Source: Zhihengliuella salsuginis (GTDB taxonomy: Bacteria > Actinomycetota > Actinomycetes > Actinomycetales > Micrococcaceae). From it: a DNA stretch of 64,000 nt. The notes below the pieces were generated by a model. The model made no database searches. It saw only the letters and a list, made by a program, of their open reading frames with translations, and was not told the origin of the DNA. A program made the position numbers and the translations under genes. Of the stretch, positions 1 to 13,960 are shown one piece after another; within the stretch, counting starts at the first letter, position 1, and each line of letters opens with the position of its first letter. The stretch lies in NCBI RefSeq assembly GCF_014651715.1, contig NZ_BMXK01000007.1, positions 1 to 64,000 of the forward strand, given 5' to 3'.

Positions 1-140
<140 letters not shown>

Positions 141-255
141 AAACATACGAAACACAACGACAGACCAAGGGAAAACAAGGAAAGCCGTCGCAGTTCAAAA
201 ATCCTGGCAAATTGCCATCCGAATCCACACGGGGGTGCGAACCGGACAGCCATTC

Positions 256-311
256 ACCAAATAAAATTTGGTATCAACAAACTTGGCACACTATTGAGTT
301 CTCAAACAACA
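256..311 (-). promoter_or_regulatory. rRNA leader: boxA-like antitermination site and processing stem
   Basis: On the minus strand the run TGTTGTTTGAGAAC (298-311) resembles the actinobacterial boxA of rRNA leaders, bound by NusB/NusE for antitermination. Just downstream, 256-272 forms a 7-bp AT-rich stem with a 3-nt loop (arms 256-262 and 266-272), the sort of element found between boxA and the 16S processing stem. Function is inferred from position and similarity. Confidence 0.7.
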
Positions 312-374
312 GACACACACGCTTTGCAAACCCGCCTCATCCGGCCGATCCGCTCAATTCGCGGCAACTTATCC

Positions 375-403
375 AGCTTACCCCATCCGTTCCTGCCGTG
401 CAA
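375..403 (-). promoter_or_regulatory. Candidate rRNA operon promoter
   Basis: On the minus strand TTGCAC (398-403) and TAAGCT (375-380) are separated by exactly 17 bp, followed downstream by the boxA-like leader and 16S. A good sigma-A type match in the right place. Other start sites in 404-620 are possible. I see no gene in 141-806; besides this promoter and leader the stretch holds only GC-rich inverted repeats (for example arms 466-472 and 475-481). Confidence 0.55.
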
Positions 404-625
404 ATCCGCTCTGCGTGATCCGCCCGGCATCTCCCGGATCAATTACCCTCCGGAATCAATGTCCCGGGCGCTACAGCGCCCCGGCCGAAAACCGGAAAGA
501 AAAGAAAGGAAAGCCGTCATCGACAAACGATTTCCAGCCGGTGATCTCTGCGATCTCCGCTGTCCTCGCTGCGACGACTCGAAGAACTCTACACAGGTTC
601 GAGCCCCTGCGCAAAACGGGATGGA

Positions 626-650
626 CGCCCGGGCGTGTCGCGCCCGGGCG
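626..650 (-). terminator. GC hairpin downstream of tyrS
   Basis: Two copies of CGCCCGGGCG (626-635, 641-650), each self-complementary, can pair into a 10-bp stem with a 5-nt loop. It lies downstream of tyrS on the minus strand and a TTTT run follows about 11 nt further on. Possible terminator separating tyrS from the rRNA promoter; the T run is not adjacent, so confidence is modest. Confidence 0.4.
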
Positions 651-806
651 TGGGACCTTCTCCCCCGGAATCAAGCGGATGCGGCCATGAGCGGCCCTCG
701 ATCGAAACGGGCCGGGACGGCCGCAGAACGCAGAAGGCGCCGGATGCCGTCCCCCGTGATCCGGGTTACTCGCATCCGACGCCCTGAAGCTGTCTGTTCT
801 CAGGTC

Positions 807-2123
807 CTAGCCGGCCAACTCGATCATGGCCTGGTTCTTCTTGCCCCGGCGCAACAGGACGTACCGTCCGTGCATCACGTGCGCAGCTCCGATGAGGGCG
901 TCCGGATCCGTCACCTTCTGCCCGTTCACGTACGCGCCGCCGTCGCCCACGGCCCGGCGGGCCTCCGACTTCGACTGCACCAGGGAGGACTCGACGAGCA
1001 GGTCGACGAGGGTGCGCTCCCCCGCAACGGTGACGTTCGGCAGCTCAGCCGTGGCAGCCCGGAGGGTGTCGACGTCCAGCTCGGTGATGTCGCCCTTCCC
1101 GAAGAGCGCCTGCGACGCGGCGATCACCTTTTCCGTGGCATCGGCACCGTGCACGAGCGAGGTGACCTCATGCGCCAGGCGCTTCTGCGCCTCGCGGGCG
1201 AACGGGCGCTCGGTGGTCGCCGCCTCGAGGTCCTCGATCTCCGCACGGCTGAGGAAGGTGAAGACCTTGAGCCGCTCCGCGACATCCGCATCTGCCGTGT
1301 TCAGCCAGAACTGGTAGAAGGCGTACGGCGAACACATCTCGGCGTCGATCCAGATGGCGTTGCCCTCGCTCTTGCCGAGCTTCGTCCCGTCCGCGTTCGT
1401 GATGAGCGGGGTACCGAAGGCGTGCACGGACTTCCCCTCCACCTTGCGCACCAGTTCCGTGCCCGAGGTCAGGTTCCCCCACTGGTCCGATCCGCCCGTC
1501 TGCAGAACGCAGCCGTAGTCGCGGTAGAGCTGCAGGAAGTCCATGCCCTGCAGGATCTGGTAGCTGAACTCCGTGTAGCTGATGCCCTCATCGGAGTTCA
1601 GACGCGCGGCGACGTTCTCCTTCTTGATCATGGTGCCCACGCGGAAGTGCTTGCCGATCTCGCGCAGGAAATCGATCGCGGACAGCGGCGCGGTCCAGTC
1701 CAGGTTGTTCACCATCCGGGCGGCATTTTCGCCGTCGAAGCTCAGGTAGTTCTCGACCTGCCCCTGCAGCTTCGCAACCCACTCGGCCACGACCTCCCGG
1801 GGATTCAGCACGCGCTCGGCCGTCTGACGCGGGTCGCCGATCAGACCGGTGGAACCTCCCACGAGGCCCAGGGGCTTGTGTCCCGCAAGCTGCAGTCGGC
1901 GCATGTTGAGCAGCTGCACGAGGTGGCCCAGGTGCAACGACGGCGCAGTGGGGTCGAAGCCCACGTAATACGTGATGGGGTCACCGGCCAGCAGTTCCTC
2001 GAGGGCGGCCTCGTCTGTGGACACGTGGACCACACCACGCCACTTGAGCTCCTGCCAGATGTTCTCGAAGGTCGGATCGTTCGTCTGCTGCGCCAATGCG
2101 GCGTTCTCTACTCTCGGTGACAC
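807..2123 (-). CDS. tyrS: Tyrosyl-tRNA synthetase
   Basis: Class I aminoacyl-tRNA synthetase that charges tRNA-Tyr with tyrosine in the cytoplasm. The 438-residue product has the HIGH-type motif as HLGH (residues 64-67) after the typical GFDPTAPSLHLGH run, the tyrosine-site segment around TGGSDQWGN (209-217), the KMSKS-type loop as KLGKS (248-252), and a C-terminal S4-like RNA-binding domain (about 370-438). Length matches bacterial TyrRS. The start is GTG; no Shine-Dalgarno is visible, but TAAGTT lies 6 nt upstream (2130-2135), suggesting a leaderless mRNA. It sits between the helD terminator and the rRNA leader, so it is probably transcribed alone. Confidence 0.96.
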   Translation of the reverse strand: MSPRVENAALAQQTNDPTFENIWQELKWRGVVHVSTDEAALEELLAGDPITYYVGFDPTAPSLHLGHLVQLLNMRRLQLAGHKPLGLVGGSTGLIGDPRQTAERVLNPREVVAEWVAKLQGQVENYLSFDGENAARMVNNLDWTAPLSAIDFLREIGKHFRVGTMIKKENVAARLNSDEGISYTEFSYQILQGMDFLQLYRDYGCVLQTGGSDQWGNLTSGTELVRKVEGKSVHAFGTPLITNADGTKLGKSEGNAIWIDAEMCSPYAFYQFWLNTADADVAERLKVFTFLSRAEIEDLEAATTERPFAREAQKRLAHEVTSLVHGADATEKVIAASQALFGKGDITELDVDTLRAATAELPNVTVAGERTLVDLLVESSLVQSKSEARRAVGDGGAYVNGQKVTDPDALIGAAHVMHGRYVLLRRGKKNQAMIELAG

Positions 2124-2176
2124 GCCACCAACTTAGCAGTTTCGAGCCGGACCGCTGGAAACCGGCACCGAACAAG

Positions 2177-2222
2177 ACGAGGCGAGGCACCGGACGTCGT
2201 CGCGTCCGGTGCCTCGCCTCGT
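2177..2222 (-). terminator. Terminator after the HelD-type helicase gene
   Basis: Perfect 20-bp inverted repeat (arms 2177-2196 and 2203-2222, 6-nt loop) in the gap between helD and tyrS. On the minus strand it is followed by a short T-rich stretch (TCTTGTTC). Strong rho-independent type hairpin. Confidence 0.75.
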
Positions 2223-2244
2223 GGATTGCCGTTCGATGGGCCGC

Positions 2245-4584
2245 TCAGCCCTCGAGCCCGTCGGGAATCGCGCCTTCGGCCAGAACGCGGAGCCTCTGGG
2301 TTGCACGCGTCATGGCCACGTAGAGTCCGCCGAGCCCGCCGTCGGCTTCGGCGATCAGCGCCTCCGGCTCGACCAGGACGACGACGTCGAACTCGAGCCC
2401 CTTGGACTCGCGCGCCGTGGTGACCACGATGTCCTGCTCGACTCCCCCGGAACCTGTGCCCACGCGGCGGCCGAACCCCTCCACCGCAGCGGCGCGGACG
2501 GCGTCGACGAGATGGCGCGGCGCGATCACGGCCGTCAATCCGCCGTCGGATGCGGCGACCTCCTCCGGCAGCACGCGGCGCACCGCGTCCACCACGGACC
2601 CCTCCCGGACGCGGTCGACGATCGGCGGCCAGGTGCCCTCGCGGACGGCCTTCGGCGTCGACACCGTGAGCCCGGCACGTTGCGCGACCCGGGCCGCAGC
2701 CTCGGCGATCTGCGTCGGCGTGCGGTAGTTGACCGTCAGCTCCTCCAGCGCGAACCGCTCCCCCACGAACGGTCCCAGCGCGGCGGCCCAGCTGGTCGCG
2801 CGCGTGGCCGAGGACGCCTGCGCGATGTCGCCGACGACCGTGAACGACTTCATGGGGCACCGTCGCATCAGCAGCCGCCACTGCATCGGGGACAGCTCCT
2901 GCGCCTCGTCCACGACGACGTGCCCGTACGCCCACGTCCGATCGGCCATCGCCCGCTCGGCGGCCGTGTAGCCGGGCCCCTGCTCCTCGTTGAAGTCCAG
3001 GACCTCCTCCGCCGTGACGAGCCCGTCCTGGCCGTACTCCGCCAGCATCTCGTCCGTCGACTGGACCGAGGCCTCGGCCAGCTCCATGTCCCGCTTGCGC
3101 TGGGCCGCCGCCTGGGCCTCGGCTCTGCCCGCGCTCGCGTCGAGCTCGCCGAGCAGCTCAGCGGCCTCGTCGAGCAGCGGCACGTCGGACTCGGTCCACG
3201 CGGCGCCCACGGGACGCAGCAGCTCGAGCGTCTCCTGGGCGCTCAGGTGCGGGGCTGCCGCCACCAGGTGCTCCGGTTTCGAGAGCAGTTCCCCCACGAG
3301 CCGCTGCGGGGTGACGGGAAGCCAGCAGAGGTTGAGCGCGATGCGCACGTCCTCGGACGAGCGGACGTCCTCGACAAGGTACGCGCGGTCCGCCTTGTTG
3401 CCACCGCCCGAGGACTCTTCGAGGTGCTCCTCCAACTGCTCCGCGAGTTCGCGCACGAGGACCTTGACGAACGTCGCCCGCGCTTCGTTGTGCGGCTTGC
3501 CGGTGGACCGGGCCTTGTCGCGGGCCCGCTTGACCATCTTCCGGGTCAGCGTCAGCGAGGTGCCCTCGACGACCACGCGGCGGTCCTCGGCCAGCAGGCG
3601 CTGGCGGTTGGCGACGGCGCGTTTGACGGCCTCCGCCATCCGCAGGTCCCCCTTGAGCCGTGCCGCCTCGTGCGAGGTCTCCTCGCCGGCGTCGATGCCC
3701 GGCATGAGCTCGCCGATGCTCGACATGACCACCCCGGTCTCGCCGAGGGACGGCAGCACGCGCTCGATGTAGCGCATGAAGGCGTGCGACGGTCCGACGA
3801 GGAGCACGCCGGCCGACTTGAGCCGCTCGCGGTGCTCGTAGAGCAGGTAGGCGGCGCGGTGCAGCGCCACCGCCGTCTTGCCCGTGCCGGGACCGCCCTG
3901 CACGACGACGACGCCGGCCATGTCCGTGCGGATGATGCGGTCCTGCTCGGCCTGGATGGTCGAGACGATGTCCCCCATCCGGCCCGTCCGGCGCTGGGTC
4001 AGGGCAGCGAGGAGGGCGCCCTCGCCCTGGTGCACCTCGACCTCGTCCAACAGGGTCTCGTCCAGAATGTCGTCTTCGAGCGAGACCACATTGCGGCCCC
4101 GCAGGATCAGATGGCGGCGGCGGCGGACGTTGAACCGTTCGAAGGCGGTCGCCTGGTAGAATGCGCCGGCCTCCGGCGCCCGCCAGTCGATCAGCAGGCG
4201 GCGCTGCTCGCCGTCGGTGAGGCCGATGCGCCCGATGTAGCGGGTGGCCCCGACCCCGTCGTCGTCCGCGGACGACTGGGGGGCGGAGTCGCCGACGGCG
4301 GCGCCGTCGAGGTCGAGCCGGCCGAAGACCAGGCGCTCCTCGACCGCATTGAGCTGGGCGAGCCGGTCCTCGTGCATCGTCGCGTACGCGTCGCGCTCGG
4401 ACTGGTTCTGCAAGGAGCCGATGGCCCCCGTCCGGCGGACCTTCGCCAATTGCTCGGTCTTCTCCGCCCGCAGCGCGTCCAGGCGCGAGTAGAGCACGCC
4501 CACGTAGCCGCGTTCGTGTTCCAGCTCGACACGGCCGGATTCGGCGGTGTCCGTCTCGGTGGCGGAGGTCGGCACGTCAACCAT
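2245..4584 (-). CDS. HelD/HelR-type RNA polymerase-recycling helicase
   Basis: UvrD/Rep-like superfamily 1 NTPase of 779 residues. Members of the HelD family bind RNA polymerase, push into its channels and release stalled polymerase from DNA; some actinobacterial HelR forms also displace rifamycins. Visible: a charged N-terminal coiled-coil-like segment (about 20-90), Walker A GGPGTGKT (230-237), an alpha-rich insertion (about 300-540), Walker B VVVDEAQE (556-563), NYRTPTQIAE and, near the C-terminus, the ESKGLEFDVV and VAMTRATQ motifs of SF1 helicases. The start is ATG with AGGAG 5 nt upstream. The neighbours are tyrS downstream and apt upstream, with a strong terminator after it. Class (HelD versus HelR) cannot be decided by eye. 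Confidence 0.85.
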   Translation of the reverse strand: MVDVPTSATETDTAESGRVELEHERGYVGVLYSRLDALRAEKTEQLAKVRRTGAIGSLQNQSERDAYATMHEDRLAQLNAVEERLVFGRLDLDGAAVGDSAPQSSADDDGVGATRYIGRIGLTDGEQRRLLIDWRAPEAGAFYQATAFERFNVRRRRHLILRGRNVVSLEDDILDETLLDEVEVHQGEGALLAALTQRRTGRMGDIVSTIQAEQDRIIRTDMAGVVVVQGGPGTGKTAVALHRAAYLLYEHRERLKSAGVLLVGPSHAFMRYIERVLPSLGETGVVMSSIGELMPGIDAGEETSHEAARLKGDLRMAEAVKRAVANRQRLLAEDRRVVVEGTSLTLTRKMVKRARDKARSTGKPHNEARATFVKVLVRELAEQLEEHLEESSGGGNKADRAYLVEDVRSSEDVRIALNLCWLPVTPQRLVGELLSKPEHLVAAAPHLSAQETLELLRPVGAAWTESDVPLLDEAAELLGELDASAGRAEAQAAAQRKRDMELAEASVQSTDEMLAEYGQDGLVTAEEVLDFNEEQGPGYTAAERAMADRTWAYGHVVVDEAQELSPMQWRLLMRRCPMKSFTVVGDIAQASSATRATSWAAALGPFVGERFALEELTVNYRTPTQIAEAAARVAQRAGLTVSTPKAVREGTWPPIVDRVREGSVVDAVRRVLPEEVAASDGGLTAVIAPRHLVDAVRAAAVEGFGRRVGTGSGGVEQDIVVTTARESKGLEFDVVVLVEPEALIAEADGGLGGLYVAMTRATQRLRVLAEGAIPDGLEG

Positions 4585-4666
4585 GTGGTCTCCTAGCTGC
4601 TGGCAACCGGTGCGACGCGATCGCGTTCCCGGCCGGAAAGTGGACTGACTAGTCTACGCGTCGCAG

Positions 4667-5203
4667 CTAGACGCGCTGCAACGAATGTACGCGATGCGGG
4701 TCGAGCCGGGCCCGGCCGCCCAACTCCTCGAGTTCGAGGATGACGCCGACACCGGCGACGCTCGCGCCGGCCCGCTCGATCAGCTTCACCGCACTGCCTA
4801 CGGTCCCGCCCGTGGCCAGGACGTCGTCGAGAATCAGGACGCGGGCTCCCGGGGCGACGTCGTCCGTGTGCAGCTCGAGCGCAGCCGTGCCGTATTCGAG
4901 CAGGTACTCCTCTGTGAACACGGCGCGCGGCAGCTTTCCGGCCTTGCGCACGGTCACCATCCCCGTGCCCGTGGCGTAGGCCCCCGCAGCGGCCAGGACG
5001 AAGCCGCGGGCTTCCAGCCCCGCAATGACATCGAATTCGCCGGCGAAGGGGGCGACCACCTCGTCGACGATCCGCTTCAAGCCGGCCGCGTCGGAGAAGA
5101 CGGGGGTCAGGTCCTTGAAGGAGATCCCCGGCTTCGGGTAGTCGGGGACGACCTCGGAGAGCCGGTCGAGCAGATCGGAAACAGGTTCTGGTTCGGAATT
5201 CAC
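4667..5203 (-). CDS. apt: Adenine phosphoribosyltransferase
   Basis: Purine salvage enzyme making AMP from adenine and PRPP. The 178-residue product has YPKPGISFKDLTP near the N-terminus, the ARGF segment of the adenine pocket, and the PRPP-binding motif VLILDDVLATGGT (about 125-137), all diagnostic of Apt. The start is GTG, with TAAAGT 6 nt upstream (5210-5215) and no clear Shine-Dalgarno, so likely leaderless. In many Gram-positives apt sits beside relA; here it lies between argH and the HelD-type gene. Confidence 0.94.
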   Translation of the reverse strand: MNSEPEPVSDLLDRLSEVVPDYPKPGISFKDLTPVFSDAAGLKRIVDEVVAPFAGEFDVIAGLEARGFVLAAAGAYATGTGMVTVRKAGKLPRAVFTEEYLLEYGTAALELHTDDVAPGARVLILDDVLATGGTVGSAVKLIERAGASVAGVGVILELEELGGRARLDPHRVHSLQRV

Positions 5204-5244
5204 CCGTCCACTTTACCGGCTCCGAGGTGTCCGGCGGGCGACAA

Positions 5245-6761
<1,517 letters not shown>

Positions 6762-6811
6762 TCGCGCAATGCGGTCACCCTGCCGAAACGACGGCGGAAC
6801 CGCCCGCCCGA

Positions 6812-9580
<2,769 letters not shown>

Positions 9581-9581
<1 letters not shown>

Positions 9582-10501
9582 CAGGCCACCTCCTCGTCCG
9601 GGACGACCTGGGTGCCGATGCCGGCGGTCGTGAAGACCTCGAGCAGCATCGAGTGCGGCTGGCGGCCGTCGACGATCGCGGCGCGGCCGACCCCGGCGTC
9701 GACGGCGGCCAGGCAGGCCTCCATCTTCGGGATCATCCCGGACTCCAGCCGCGGCAGGAGCCCGCGCAGCTCGGAGGCGGTCAGCGACGAGATGAGCGAG
9801 GACTGGTCCGGCCAGTTCGAGTAGAGCCCCTCGACGTCGGTCAGCACGACGAAGCGGGAGGCCCCCAGCTCCGCAGCGAGCGACGACGCCGCGGTGTCCG
9901 CGTTGACGTTGAGCACCGCCCCGGTGGGATCGGAGCCCACGAACTCGGGGGCGATGGAGGAGATCACCGGGATGCGGCCGGCGGAGATCAGGTCCTCGAT
10001 CTGCTCCGGTTCGACGCCGGTCACCTCGCCGACGAGGCCGAGGTCGACCTCCTCTCCGTCGACGACCGTGCCCCGGCGCGCCGCGCGCAGCAGGGCACCG
10101 TCCTCGCCGGAGAGCCCGACGGCGTACCGGCCGTGCGAGTTGATGAGCCCGACGAGCTCGCGCTGCACCTGCCCGGTGAGGACCATGCGGACCACGTCCA
10201 TGGCCTCGGGCGTCGTCACGCGCAGCCCGCCGCGGAACTCGGATTCGATGCCCAGCTTCTCGAGCATCCGGCTGATCTGAGGGCCGCCGCCGTGCACGAC
10301 GACGGGGTGGATGCCCGCGTGGTGCAGGAAGACGATATCCTCGGCGAAGGCCCGGCGCAGGTCCTCGTTGACCATGGCGTTGCCGCCGTACTTGATCACC
10401 ATCGTGGTCCCGGCGAACCGCTGGATCCACGGCAGGGCTTCGATCAGCGCCTCGGCCTTGCGCTGGGCGGTCTGGTGCTGGTGGGGGGAAGGAGCTTCCA
10501 T
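9581..10501 (-). CDS. argB: Acetylglutamate kinase
   Basis: Phosphorylates N-acetylglutamate; in many bacteria this is the arginine-feedback step. The 306-residue amino-acid-kinase-fold protein has KYGGNAM near residue 40 for ATP phosphate binding, VVHGGGPQI for the substrate, and the GGMIPK-type segment as [10 protein letters not shown]. The N-terminal extension before KYGGNAM is of the length seen in arginine-sensitive hexameric enzymes, so feedback inhibition is plausible. It starts 7 bp after argJ and overlaps argD by one base. Confidence 0.97.
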
Positions 10502-10508
10502 GGTGTCC

Positions 10509-11714
10509 CTAACTGCTGTAGGCCGAGTTCTCGTGCACGTACTCGTGCGTCAGGTCGTTCGTCCAGATCGTCGCCTCGGCCGCGCCGGCGTTGAGGTCGA
10601 TCTCGACGCTCACGTCGCGCCCGGTCAGGTCGACGAGGTCGCGGTCGTCTCCGACCCCGCCGCCGCGGCACACCGTGATCCCGTTGATCGTGACGTCGAG
10701 CTGGTCCGGCTCGAAGGCGGCGTCGGTGGTGCCGACGGCCGAGAGAATGCGCCCCCAGTTCGGGTCCTGGCCGAAGATGGCCGTCTTGAAGAGGTTGGAG
10801 CGGGCCACCGCGCGGCCCACGATCTCGGCATCGGCCTCGCTGGCGGCACCCACGGTCCGGATGGCGATGTCGTGCCCCGCACCCTCGGCGTCGGTGATCA
10901 GCTGCTGGGCCAGGTCCGTGCAGACCGCGGCCAGCCCGGCGGCGAACTCGTCCGCGTCCGGCACCGTGCCCGAGGCGCCCGAGGCCATCAGCACGACCGT
11001 GTCGTTGGTGGACATGCACCCGTCCGAGTCGGTGCGGTCGAAGCTCACCCGGGTCGCGGCGCGCAGCGCCGTGTCGAGGCTGGCCGGGTCGACATCGGCG
11101 TCCGTGGTGACCACCACGAGCATCGTCGCCAGGCCCGGGGCGAGCATGCCGGCGCCCTTCGCCATGGCCCCGATGCTGTAGCCGGTGCCGGCGAAGCCGG
11201 ACTGCTTCGAGACCGAATCGGTGGTCATGATGGCCGCGGCGGCCGCGGCGCCGCCGTCGTGCTCGCCGCCCGTGCCGAGCGCGGCGACCGCCGCGTCGAC
11301 GCCGCCGATCAACCGGTCCATCGGCAGCTGCACGCCGATCAGGCCGGTCGAGCAGACGATCGTGTCGGCCGCGCCGATGCCGAGGGCGTCAGCCGCGTGC
11401 TCGGCCGTGCGGTGCGTGTTGCCGAACCCCTCGGGGCCGGTGCACGCGTTGGCGCCGCCGGAGTTCAGCACGACGGCGTCCGCCCGGCCGTCGCCGACGA
11501 CCTGCTTCGACCAGGTGACGGGTGCGGCGGCCACGCGGTTCGAGGTGAAGACGGCCGCGGCCGCCTTGCGCGGGCCGTCGTTCACGACGACGGCGACGTC
11601 GCGCGCGCCCGTCGACTTCAGGCCGGCGGGCACGCCCGAGGCGCGGAAACCGGCCGGGGCGGTGACTCCGAACGGACCGGAGGCCGCGGTGGAGGTGGTG
11701 GGGAGCGTGTTCAT
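10509..11714 (-). CDS. argJ: Bifunctional glutamate N-acetyltransferase/ornithine acetyltransferase
   Basis: Recycles the acetyl group from acetylornithine to glutamate, giving the cyclic arginine pathway; many ArgJ proteins also use acetyl-CoA. The 401-residue precursor contains the self-cleavage site in [14 protein letters not shown], where the chain breaks before the catalytic Thr of ATML to give alpha and beta subunits, and the MTTDSVSK segment before it. The ATG at 11714 overlaps the argC stop by one base (TGATG). No separate argA or argE is present nearby, consistent with the cyclic route. Confidence 0.97.
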   Translation of the reverse strand: MNTLPTTSTAASGPFGVTAPAGFRASGVPAGLKSTGARDVAVVVNDGPRKAAAAVFTSNRVAAAPVTWSKQVVGDGRADAVVLNSGGANACTGPEGFGNTHRTAEHAADALGIGAADTIVCSTGLIGVQLPMDRLIGGVDAAVAALGTGGEHDGGAAAAAAIMTTDSVSKQSGFAGTGYSIGAMAKGAGMLAPGLATMLVVVTTDADVDPASLDTALRAATRVSFDRTDSDGCMSTNDTVVLMASGASGTVPDADEFAAGLAAVCTDLAQQLITDAEGAGHDIAIRTVGAASEADAEIVGRAVARSNLFKTAIFGQDPNWGRILSAVGTTDAAFEPDQLDVTINGITVCRGGGVGDDRDLVDLTGRDVSVEIDLNAGAAEATIWTNDLTHEYVHENSAYSS

Positions 11715-12745
11715 CAGGGGGCCGTCCCTTCGGCGGTCAGGCCGGTCATCTCGTCGAATCCCAGCGCGATGTTCATGGACTGCACGGCGCCGCCGGCCGT
11801 CCCCTTGGTCAGGTTGTCGATCGCGGCGACCACGATCACGCGGCCCGCGCGCTCGTCGAAGGCCAGCTGGATCGCGGCGTGGTTGGAGCCGAGGACCGCC
11901 TTGGTCTGCGGCCACTGCCCCTCGGGCAGCACGTGCACGAAGGCCTCGGACGCGTATGCGTCCTCCCAGACGGCGCGCAGCTGCCCGGCCGTGGTTCCGG
12001 GCTTCACGCGGGCAGTCGCGGTGGTCAGGATGCCGCGGGCCATCGGCGCGAGCGTCGGCGTGAAGGAGACGGTCACGTCCGCCCCGGCGGCGCGGGAGAA
12101 GCCCTGTTCCATCTCGGGCGTGTGGCGGTGGATGCCGCCGACGCCGTAGGGGCTCATGCCGCCCATGACCTCGGAGCCGAGGAGGTGCGGCTTGAGCGCC
12201 TTGCCGGCACCCGAGGTCCCGGAGGCCGCCACGATCACGACGTCCTCCGGCTCCAGAACGCCGGCGGCGAAGCCGGGCACCAGAGCCAGCTGGGCGCTCG
12301 TCGGGTAGCAGCCGGGCACGGCGATGCGGCGTGCGGAGGCCAGTTCGGCCCGGGCGCCGGGCAGCTCGGGCAGGCCGTAGGGCCACGTCCCGGCGTGATC
12401 GCTGCCGTAGAACTCCTCCCACGCCGCGGAGGACTCGAGGCGGTGGTCGGCGCCGGCGTCGATCACCAGGACGTCGTCGGACAGTTGCGCGGCGAGGGCC
12501 CCGCTGGCGCCGTGCGGCAACGCGAGGAAGACCACGTCGTGACCGGCGAGGTTCTCGACGGTGGTGTCGACGAGCTCGCGGTCGGCGAGCGCAAAGAGGT
12601 GCGGCTGCAGCGACCCGAGCTGCGCGCCGGCGTTGCTGTGGGCGGTGATCGCCCCGATCTCCACTTCGGGATGCTGTCCGAGCAGGCGTAGGACTTCCCC
12701 GCCCGCGTATCCGCTCGCACCTGACACGGCCACTGAAATCGTCAT
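11714..12745 (-). CDS. argC: N-acetyl-gamma-glutamyl-phosphate reductase
   Basis: NADPH-dependent reductase making N-acetylglutamate semialdehyde. The 343-residue product begins [17 protein letters not shown], the Rossmann dinucleotide motif, and has the catalytic cysteine in [12 protein letters not shown] start 27 bp further upstream would read through the ARG-box and promoter region, so the ATG at 12745 was chosen; TATGCT lies 6 nt before it and there is no Shine-Dalgarno, suggesting a leaderless operon mRNA. First gene of argC-J-B-D-F-R. Confidence 0.96.
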   Translation of the reverse strand: MTISVAVSGASGYAGGEVLRLLGQHPEVEIGAITAHSNAGAQLGSLQPHLFALADRELVDTTVENLAGHDVVFLALPHGASGALAAQLSDDVLVIDAGADHRLESSAAWEEFYGSDHAGTWPYGLPELPGARAELASARRIAVPGCYPTSAQLALVPGFAAGVLEPEDVVIVAASGTSGAGKALKPHLLGSEVMGGMSPYGVGGIHRHTPEMEQGFSRAAGADVTVSFTPTLAPMARGILTTATARVKPGTTAGQLRAVWEDAYASEAFVHVLPEGQWPQTKAVLGSNHAAIQLAFDERAGRVIVVAAIDNLTKGTAGGAVQSMNIALGFDEMTGLTAEGTAP

Positions 12746-12795
12746 GCACCCAGCATAGTCACAACTATGCACGATTGCTAATAATTATTCATTCG
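12746..12795 (-). promoter_or_regulatory. argC promoter with tandem ArgR-box-like sites
   Basis: On the minus strand GAATGAATAATTATTAGC (12778-12795) is a close match to the ARG box consensus. Next to it is a perfect 7-bp dyad with a 4-bp centre (12753-12759 and 12764-12770). A possible promoter runs through them: TTAGCA, 18 bp, TATGCT (12752-12757), then 6 nt to the argC ATG. Operator overlap with the promoter fits direct repression by ArgR when arginine is plentiful. Confidence 0.7.
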
Positions 12796-12888
12796 TGACG
12801 GCGCCGAGCGTGTCACGCAGTGCCGCATCCCGCCGACCCTCAGTAAGGTGGGGACCGAATACCCGCCCGCGCACGAAGGAGCACCCAG

Positions 12889-13854
12889 ATGACGTACGCC
12901 GTTCAGGCCCGCGAGCCCGGCGGACCCGATGTTCTCGAGGTCGCCGAGATCGAGGCTCCGCGCCCCGGGCCGGGCCAGCTCGCCGTCGACGTGGCCGCGG
13001 CCGGCGTCAACTTCATCGAAACCTACCAGCGCGCCGGTGTCTACCCCGTGTCCTACCCGTTCGTCCCCGGGTCCGAGGCCGCCGGCCGGGTGACCGCGGT
13101 CGGCGACGGCGTCTCCGGCTTCGCCGTCGGCGACCGCGTGGCCACCGCCGAGGGGTCGGCCACGTACGCCTCCGCCATGCTCCTCGACGCCGAGCGGGCG
13201 GTGCGGGTGCCGGACGAGGTGCCCGACGACGTCGCCGCGGCCGTCCCGCTGCAGGGCTTCACCGCCCACTACCTCGTGAACTCGAGCTACGACGTCGCCG
13301 AGGGCGACGTCGTCCTGACCTACGCGGGCGCCGGCGGCGTCGGCGGCATCCTGACCCAGCTGCTCAAGCTGCGCGGGGCCACGGTCATCACCACGACCTC
13401 CACGCCTGAGAAGGCGGCCCTGGCGAGGGAGGCCGGCGCCGACCACGTCGTCGGATACGACGACGTCGCCGCCACCGTCGACGAGGTCACCGGCGGGCGC
13501 GGGGTCGACGCGGTCTACGACGGCGTCGGGAAGGACACCTTCGACGGATCGCTCGCCGCGCTGAAGAAGCGCGGGACGCTCGTCCTCTTCGGCGGGGCGT
13601 CGGGTCAGGTCCCGCCGGTCGACCTGCAGCGGCTCAACGCGGCCGGGTCCGTCTCGGTCACCCGGCCCAAGCTGGCCGACTTCCTGCTCACCCCCGAAGA
13701 ACGCGCCTGGCGGGGCGGCGAGATCTACGGCCTGGTCGCCGGCGGGCAGCTGACGATCCGCGTCGGCGGCAGCTACCCGCTCGCCGAGGCCGCCCGGGCG
13801 CACGCCGACCTCGAGTCCCGAGCGACGACCGGCAAGCTCCTGCTCATCCCCTAA
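12889..13854 (+). CDS. Quinone oxidoreductase, zinc-free MDR family
   Basis: NADPH-dependent reductase of the medium-chain dehydrogenase superfamily, quinone oxidoreductase type. The 321-residue product has the GroES-like N-terminal half with GVNFIETYQRAGVYP and PGSEAAG, no zinc-ligand cysteines, and the nucleotide motif AGAGGVG (about 145-151). The start ATG has AAGGAG 7 nt upstream. It is divergent from argC and precedes the NRPS-like gene by 106 bp; that gap has a possible TAGCGT -10, so linkage to the synthetase operon is uncertain. The substrate cannot be told from sequence. Confidence 0.9.
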   Translation: MTYAVQAREPGGPDVLEVAEIEAPRPGPGQLAVDVAAAGVNFIETYQRAGVYPVSYPFVPGSEAAGRVTAVGDGVSGFAVGDRVATAEGSATYASAMLLDAERAVRVPDEVPDDVAAAVPLQGFTAHYLVNSSYDVAEGDVVLTYAGAGGVGGILTQLLKLRGATVITTTSTPEKAALAREAGADHVVGYDDVAATVDEVTGGRGVDAVYDGVGKDTFDGSLAALKKRGTLVLFGGASGQVPPVDLQRLNAAGSVSVTRPKLADFLLTPEERAWRGGEIYGLVAGGQLTIRVGGSYPLAEAARAHADLESRATTGKLLLIP

Positions 13855-13960
13855 CCGGTTCCTCCCCTGCTGGTCACGTCCCCGACACCTCGAAGCGCTA
13901 GCGTCGGCGTCGTCCCCGCAGCTCTCCGCGCCGGCAACCGGCGTCCTGCAGAAAGCACCC

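Noticed and set aside
2209-4596. Long plus-strand open frame antisense to the HelD-type gene
   Set aside because: Mirror of a GC-rich gene; the minus frame carries all SF1 helicase motifs while this one has none.
12746-12772. Longer argC start adding nine residues
   Set aside because: It would translate through the ARG-box dyad and the -10; residues before [15 protein letters not shown] do not match ArgC.
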